Shown here: positions 6,589 to 10,204 of the stretch, piece by piece | Numbering within the stretch: position 1 is the first letter of the stretch | Layout: the number at the start of each line of letters is the position of its first letter | From: JBEVNX01 sp040507895 | Lineage (GTDB): Bacteria > Desulfobacterota > Binatia > JACPRU01 | NCBI GenBank assembly: GCA_040507895.1 | Contig: JBEVNX010000105.1 | Span: forward strand, 1-10,204 | Direction of reading: 5' to 3' | Length of the DNA stretch: 10,204 nucleotides | The notes under the pieces: generated by a model | What the model was told of the DNA's origin: nothing | Database searches by the model: none | Seen by the model: the letters and a program-made list of their open reading frames with translations, nothing else | Made by a program: the position numbers and the translations under genes

Positions 6589-6633
6589 GATTCGTAGTCA
6601 GCAGGCCGCCGGTTCGATTCCGGCGGGTGGCTT
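6589..6633 (+). repeat. tRNA-Thr(CGT) 3'-half fragment, att-like (left copy)
   Basis: The anticodon loop TTCGTAG (anticodon CGT at 6593-6595), the 3' anticodon stem TCAGC, the variable loop, a perfect T-arm GCCGG-TTCGATT-CCGGC (6608-6624) and the acceptor 3' strand GGGTGGC plus T are all present. The 5' half is missing: no D-arm and no GCCACCC precede it at the right distance. A near copy lies at 10157-10201. Such 3' fragments are typical attachment-site remnants left by integrative elements that use tRNA genes. Confidence 0.7.
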
Positions 6634-6677
6634 GAAAAAGGCTCCTAAGAAATTCCCCAACTCGGCCATCTGGGTGG

Positions 6678-7016
6678 TCACGGATTGCCGGCCGCCCCGT
6701 CGCGCACGACGATCTCCTCGACCACTCCCCAGCGGGTGCGCTCCAGGTCCATCAGGTTGGCGTTGTCCCCGCTGGCCCGCTGCCCGGCCTCGGACTGCCA
6801 GGCGGCCTCCATGGATGCCCGGTCATCGAACCAGAACTCGATCACGGCGTCCCACGGCGGGTCCAGTCGCTCGTCGGCCTCGACGAAGTTTTGGACGTAG
6901 CGCCGCACTCCGGGCATGGCCATCGCGAGGGGCCCGTGCACGTCCCGGAAGTAGCGACGGAACTGTTCGCGAGACCAATCCCGGCGGCGGTAGCAGACCA
7001 CGACGAACTTGACCAC
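6678..7016 (-). CDS. EthD domain protein
   Basis: This 112-residue ferredoxin-fold protein matches the EthD family. It starts with the strand VKFVVVCYRRRDW, then the helix SREQFRRYFRDVHGPLA with the family's F-x-x-Y-x-x-x-VHGPL motif, then RRYVQNFV, and a second half WDAVIEFWFDD typical of the closing strands. EthD proteins accompany degradation pathways (first seen with ether-degrading cytochrome P450) and polyketide-like cyclisation; individual reactions are often unknown. The start is GTG at 7016 with GGAG very close (two-base spacer), so the exact start is less sure than the frame. It is transcribed divergently from the crotonase and lies just inside the left tRNA fragment. No signal peptide: cytoplasmic. 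Confidence 0.85.
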   Translation of the reverse strand: MVKFVVVCYRRRDWSREQFRRYFRDVHGPLAMAMPGVRRYVQNFVEADERLDPPWDAVIEFWFDDRASMEAAWQSEAGQRASGDNANLMDLERTRWGVVEEIVVRDGAAGNP

Positions 7017-7394
7017 GGCTCCAAGACCCCCAGAAAGACCGTAGCGTCGTTGAGGCGCCGGGCCCGGAGTTCTCCCTGGAACCGCCCGGCTCGGTTCCGG
7101 CGCTTGCGGCGATGATCGTGCTCTCGGGACGGGAACGTCGTCAAGGGAGCGTGGACGTGAGCATCAACCCGCCTCACCAGCGCCCCGATCCGAAGCGGGG
7201 GCCCCTCCCGCTTTGCGGGAACGAACTCCAGCCGGACCGCGTTCCCGGCCTTCAGCCGCGCCCTGGTCCTTTCCGCACCGCGCGCGTCACGACGCCTCCG
7301 GGGAGAGCAGCCGGTCTGCGTCGTCGACGCCGAGCCAGCACACCGGGCCGCGTGTCGATGGTGGAGTGCTCGCGAGTTGGGCTAAGGAACGGGC
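7017..7394. other. Divergent intergenic region with possible PilZ-like debris
   Basis: This lies between the divergent EthD and crotonase genes and should hold both promoters, though no convincing -35/-10 pair was found. On the minus strand at 7160-7273 a short frame reads RLKAGNAVRLEFVPA then PLRIGALVRRVD, which resembles the strand pattern of a PilZ domain but has no usable start or end. Nearby, in another frame at about 7287-7339, LGVDDADRLLSPEAS ends in a stop. These look like decayed gene pieces. Two competing hairpins at 7193-7220 are listed separately. Confidence 0.3.
7193..7220 (+). repeat. Two overlapping, mutually exclusive hairpins
   Basis: AAGCGGG (7193-7199) pairs with CCCGCTT (7207-7213). 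TCCCGC (7206-7211) can instead pair with GCGGGA (7215-7220) around a TTT loop. The shared CCCGC arm can be in only one hairpin at a time, as in attenuators, but no U-run follows, so a terminator is not supported. Confidence 0.45.
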
Positions 7395-8174
7395 ATGGCC
7401 GACGACATCCTGTTCGAAGAGGCGGATGGCATCGCCACGATCACGCTCAACCGTCCCGAAGCCCGCAATGCGCTCTCAGTCGGTGCTTCCAATCGGCTAC
7501 ACGAAATCTGGGAAGCGATCGACCGATCCGCTTCGATCCGTGCGGTCATCCTGACCTCCGCGGACTGCGGTACGTTCTGCGCGGGGATGGATCTCAAGGA
7601 GGCGGCGCGCATCAAGCAGCAGCGCGGCGAGGACGTCCTCACGCTGATCAAGGATCCGATGCATCAACGCATGCGCCGCGTGCGGCAGCCGATCGTCGCG
7701 GCGATGACCGGGCATGCGACCGCCGGCGGCGTGCTGCTGTCGCTGAATGCCGATCTTCGGGTAGGTCTCGCCGGAACGCGCCTGGGCATCACCGAAGCCA
7801 AGATGGGACGCGGCTCTCCGTGGGCGGTGCCGCTGGTTTCCATGATGCCGCAGCCGATCCTGATGGAACTCGTGCTCACCGGCGAGCTGATGCCGATCGA
7901 GCGGTTCCAAGCGTTGGGATTCGTCAACTACGTCGAAGCGACGCCGGACGCTGTACGCGAGCGCGCTCGAGCGCTCGCCGCATCGATCCGCGACAACGCG
8001 CCGCTCTCCGTGATGGCCGCCAAGCAGGCCGTGCTCGCAGCGATGAACCTCGGTAGCGACGAAGCGTTCGAGCGCGCGATGGCGATCTACGCACCGGTTT
8101 ACGCCAGCGCGGACGCCGAGGAAGGTCCGCGCGCCTTTGCCGAGAAGCGGAAGCCCCTCTGGCGAGGCAAGTGA
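7395..8174 (+). CDS. Enoyl-CoA hydratase/isomerase (crotonase) family protein
   Basis: This 259-residue cytoplasmic crotonase has the acyl-CoA oxyanion hole in FCAGMDLKEA (residues 61-70) and GHATAGG (106-112). Its N-terminal strand DGIATITLNRPEARNAL is classical. Of the two glutamates used by hydratases, the second is kept (E134 in GITEAKMG), while the first (the GGG-C-E position) is L114. That makes plain enoyl-CoA hydration doubtful and isomerase, hydrolase or another crotonase reaction possible. AAGGA at 7384-7388 with a six-base spacer supports the ATG. It converges with the DUF35 gene, only 6 bp apart, so the two transcripts share a terminator or overlap. The neighbouring thiolase-like and DUF35 genes suggest a shared acyl-CoA degradation route. 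Confidence 0.92.
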   Translation: MADDILFEEADGIATITLNRPEARNALSVGASNRLHEIWEAIDRSASIRAVILTSADCGTFCAGMDLKEAARIKQQRGEDVLTLIKDPMHQRMRRVRQPIVAAMTGHATAGGVLLSLNADLRVGLAGTRLGITEAKMGRGSPWAVPLVSMMPQPILMELVLTGELMPIERFQALGFVNYVEATPDAVRERARALAASIRDNAPLSVMAAKQAVLAAMNLGSDEAFERAMAIYAPVYASADAEEGPRAFAEKRKPLWRGK

Positions 8175-8180
8175 CGCCGA

Positions 8181-8600
8181 TCAAGCCGGTTTGAATCGTG
8201 GCAGCGTGATCTCGTCGTTGATTCGCTCGCACACGAGTTGGACCGGCATGTCGATCGTCACCTTCGCGGGATCGCCGCCGACGAGCGAGCTGACCATTCG
8301 CGGGCCTTCTTCGAGCTCGACAAGCAGCACGGCGTAGGGCGTGTCGTCCTTGAACGCGGGCCCCGGAGCTCGATGGACGACGCTGTACGAGTATACTCGC
8401 CCGCGGCCGCTAGCCGGACGGTGCTCGAGGCGCTCCGAGCCGCAGAGCCGGCAGAGTCCCTGCTGATAGTAGTGGACCGCAGCGCAATCGAGGCAATGCT
8501 GCAGCAAGAGCTCGCCACGCACCAATCCCTTCCAGAGCTTGTCGCTGTCGGCGTCCGGGATCGGCAGCGGCTTCGCCAACGCCTCTTCGGCGGTGATCAC
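8181..8600 (-). CDS. DUF35 OB-fold / zinc-ribbon acyl-CoA-associated protein
   Basis: This 139-residue protein has an N-terminal helix with DSDKLWKGLVRGELLLQHC, a rubredoxin-like zinc ribbon with C36-x-x-C39 and C50-x-x-C53, and an OB-fold carrying GRGRVYSYSVVHRAPGPAF, PYAVLLVELEEGPRMV and a closing PVQLVCE strand. This is the DUF35 architecture that partners thiolase-like enzymes, as in ChsH2 with Ltp2 in steroid side-chain degradation. The start is GTG at 8600, overlapping the stop of the thiolase-like gene as GTGA, which indicates translational coupling and a 1:1 complex. No other start fits between that stop and the zinc ribbon. All four zinc cysteines are present. Confidence 0.92.
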   Translation of the reverse strand: MITAEEALAKPLPIPDADSDKLWKGLVRGELLLQHCLDCAAVHYYQQGLCRLCGSERLEHRPASGRGRVYSYSVVHRAPGPAFKDDTPYAVLLVELEEGPRMVSSLVGGDPAKVTIDMPVQLVCERINDEITLPRFKPA

Positions 8601-9766
8601 AACGTCGCCTCGGTGCCGAGGATCGTCGTCGCGTTCGTCGCGAAGCCCGCGCCGAGGCTGTGTACGAGCCCGAGGCTCGCGCCCGCGACCTGCCGCTCGC
8701 CGCACTCGCCGCGAAGCTGCCGGATCGTTTCGTAGAAATGGAAGAGCCCGCCCGGCACGCCGGAATGGGCGAACGAGAGCAAGCCGCCGTGTGTGTTGCA
8801 CGGGATCGCTCCGCCGTACGTCGTCTGACCGTCCGCGACGAACGGGCCGCCTTCGCCTTTGGCGCAGAAGCCGAGATCCTCGAGCATCATGATCACCGTG
8901 CCCGTGAAACAGTCGTAGATTCCCGCGACGTCGATGTCGGTGGGAGCGCAGCCCGCCATCTCGTACGCTTTGCGGCTCGACTGCACCGCACCGGTCGTCG
9001 TCAACGACGGCATCAAGAAGATGTGCTCGTGCGTGTAGCACTCGCCGCCGCCGAGAATGTAGATCGGCGTCTTGATACGGAGCGATCGCGCTCGCTCCGC
9101 CGAGGTGATCACGAACGCCGCGCCTCCGTCGGAGATCAGCGAGCAATCGAGCTTGTGGTAAGGCGACGTGACCATGCCGGACCCGAGCACGTCGTCGATG
9201 GTGATCGGCTTCGTCATCTGAGCGCCCGGCGTGCGGCGCGCGTGCTCGCGCTCGACGACGGCCACCATCGCCATCTGCTCGGACGTCGTTCCGAACTCCC
9301 TCATGTGCCGATGCGCCGTCATCGCGAACGTATTCGACACGGGGATACCAAACGGCATCTCGTACTGCTGGTCGCGACTCTCCGCCATGGATCGCAGCGC
9401 GAGGTCCGGCGACAAACCCGTGAGCAGGCTGTCGCCGCCCACGACGAGGATCGTTTCCGCGAGTCCGCCCGCGATCGCAGCGGCCGCGACGTTGAACATC
9501 GTAGCCGCGGTCGCCCCCGAAGCCTGCAGAGTATTCGAGAACGTCGGTTGGATTCCGAGGTACTCGCTGAAGGCGACGCTGAAGCGATGGAACGGCGACG
9601 CGAACGCGCTTCCCGCGAGCACGCCGTCGACTTCTTGCTTGCCGATGCCAGCGTCGCCGAGCGCCCGCCGGGCCGCGTCGGCGGCGAGCAAGAGCGGGCT
9701 TCGGCCGGGAACCCGGCCGACCTGAGACAATCCCGCGCCGATGACCGCGGTCTTTCCCCGAAGCAT
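8597..9766 (-). CDS. Thiolase-like protein lacking the nucleophilic cysteine (SCPx/Ltp2-type)
   Basis: This 389-residue thiolase-fold protein starts MLRGKTAVIGAG, followed by helix SPLLLAADAARRALGDAG. Thiolase landmarks are VDGVLAGS, ILVVGGDS (106-113), the DCSLISDGGAAFVI block (207-220), IYDCFTGTV (283-291), and the N324-T-H326-GG motif followed by AHSGVPGG. Where condensing thiolases have the acyl-accepting Cys in C-x-SG, this protein has Q81-A-S-G, and the C-terminal Cys is also absent. It should not act as a normal acetyltransferase; Ltp2-like aldolases, which need a DUF35 partner, are the best model. The ATG at 9766 was chosen because family proteins begin with this strand. An in-frame GTG near 9843 has a better ribosome site (AAAAGG) and would add about 26 residues, so the start is uncertain. 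Confidence 0.88.
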   Translation of the reverse strand: MLRGKTAVIGAGLSQVGRVPGRSPLLLAADAARRALGDAGIGKQEVDGVLAGSAFASPFHRFSVAFSEYLGIQPTFSNTLQASGATAATMFNVAAAAIAGGLAETILVVGGDSLLTGLSPDLALRSMAESRDQQYEMPFGIPVSNTFAMTAHRHMREFGTTSEQMAMVAVVEREHARRTPGAQMTKPITIDDVLGSGMVTSPYHKLDCSLISDGGAAFVITSAERARSLRIKTPIYILGGGECYTHEHIFLMPSLTTTGAVQSSRKAYEMAGCAPTDIDVAGIYDCFTGTVIMMLEDLGFCAKGEGGPFVADGQTTYGGAIPCNTHGGLLSFAHSGVPGGLFHFYETIRQLRGECGERQVAGASLGLVHSLGAGFATNATTILGTEATL

Positions 9767-10156
9767 GCCGTGGTCTATCGCACGCAGCCGCGCGGACAAA
9801 GCGGTTTTTTTCGAGGCCAAGACGGGCGTGGCGATCACGATGAACCTTTTCGGTCTGCCGGAGTGAACCACGAGGATCGCTCGAAAGTCGAGGTGGCGAC
9901 CCGCGGCCACGCGCAAAGTGCTGGGACGCATGTAACGCCACGGAGAACGGAACGGACCGAGGGAGCTTCGGGCAATGTTCTCTCCCGGCGAAGGACACAT
10001 GAATATGTCGGTGCGCCTATCCGCCGCCGAAGCCCGTGAAACCCTCTGGCTCTCCGACCCATCCAGCCCGAACCAGGAGCACCTCGTCTCACTCCGAATC
10101 CTCGTCCGTAGGTGGAATTGGTTGCTCCTGGTTGCTGTCAGTTGGGTCTTGTAGAG
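9767..10156. other. Gene-free stretch upstream of the thiolase-like gene
   Basis: No gene is supported. The minus strand stays open upstream of the thiolase-like start, but the extra residues show no family similarity. The promoter of the thiolase-like/DUF35 operon should lie here. An 11-bp inverted repeat occurs at the right end, just before the tRNA fragment. Confidence 0.5.
10071..10133 (+). repeat. 11-bp inverted repeat beside the right tRNA fragment
   Basis: AACCAGGAGCA (10071-10081) and TGCTCCTGGTT (10123-10133) are perfect complements separated by 41 bases. The right arm overlaps a short direct repeat, GGTTGCT-CCT-GGTTGCT. Its place about 25 bases from the tRNA-Thr 3' fragment would suit integrase arm sites, a recombination directionality region or a weak stem-loop; the function is unknown. 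Confidence 0.55.
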
Positions 10157-10201
10157 AATTCGTGATCAGCAGGTCGCCGGTTCGATTCGGGCGGGTGGCT
10201 T
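10157..10201 (+). repeat. tRNA-Thr(CGT) 3'-half fragment, att-like (right copy)
   Basis: The parts are those of the left copy: anticodon loop TTCGTGA with CGT at 10161-10163, stem TCAGC, variable AGGTC, T-arm GCCGG-TTCGATT-CGGGC (10176-10192, with one G-G mismatch that breaks the stem), acceptor strand GGGTGGC and TT. The 5' half is again missing and replaced by unrelated sequence. From GATTCGT or AATTCGT onward it differs from the left copy at only a few positions. The T-stem mismatch and missing 5' half rule out a working tRNA. Confidence 0.7.
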
Positions 10202-10204
10202 AGG

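Noticed and set aside
6589..6633. A complete functional tRNA gene
   Set aside because: The anticodon and T-arm are clear, but no D-arm, no complementary acceptor strand (GCCACCC) and no encoded CCA are found, so only a 3' half is present.
8660..10039. Long plus-strand open frame antisense to the thiolase-like gene
   Set aside because: Arg/Glu/His-rich shadow translation with no recognisable domain, opposite a clear thiolase-fold gene.

Overview
The window is high-GC bacterial DNA. A YceK/YidQ-like lipoprotein gene with a lipobox points to a Gram-negative host. The mix of acyl-CoA genes (thiolase-like, DUF35, crotonase, EthD) and secreted-type peptidase families resembles genomes of soil or environmental proteobacteria-like lineages such as Myxococcota, Desulfobacterota or Binatota. 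That placement is inference; no marker gene fixes the taxonomy.

Layout. (1) 12-509, minus: probable YceK-type lipoprotein. (2) 510-1077: no complete gene. It holds a minus-strand 3' gene remnant (670-828) and an AT-richer patch before the peptidase operon. (3) 1078-5820, plus: a tight five-gene operon made of an M43 zinc metalloprotease, a small lipocalin-like protein, an M28 zinc peptidase, an S8 subtilase with a large insertion, and an 82-residue protein that resembles the subtilase's own propeptide-like (I9-like) segment. Four of the five have clear or acceptable Shine-Dalgarno sequences, gaps are 8-9 bp, and none of the proteins has a recognisable signal peptide. (4) 5821-6677: mostly gene debris, with a second diverged copy of the 670-828 remnant, an 80-codon open remnant, and a 3' half of a tRNA-Thr(CGT). 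(5) 6678-9766: a small acyl-CoA type metabolic module, with EthD (minus), crotonase (plus), and a thiolase-like protein followed by DUF35 (minus, overlapping by GTGA). (6) 9767-10204: no gene, a long inverted repeat, then a second copy of the same tRNA-Thr 3' half.

How it may work. The peptidase operon encodes three unrelated peptidase chemistries plus a candidate dedicated inhibitor or folding helper for the subtilase. The lack of export signals raises the question of where the enzymes act. In the metabolic module the thiolase-like protein has lost its nucleophilic cysteine and is coupled to a DUF35 partner, as in Ltp2/ChsH2-type aldolases, so acyl-CoA side-chain retro-aldol cleavage is a reasonable guess.

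The architecture looks accreted. The metabolic module lies between two tRNA-Thr 3' fragments (about 6589-6633 and 10157-10201), as expected of attachment-site scars. The peptidase operon lies between two diverged direct copies of one gene tail (about 670-750 and 6050-6140). No integrase or transposase is visible inside the window.
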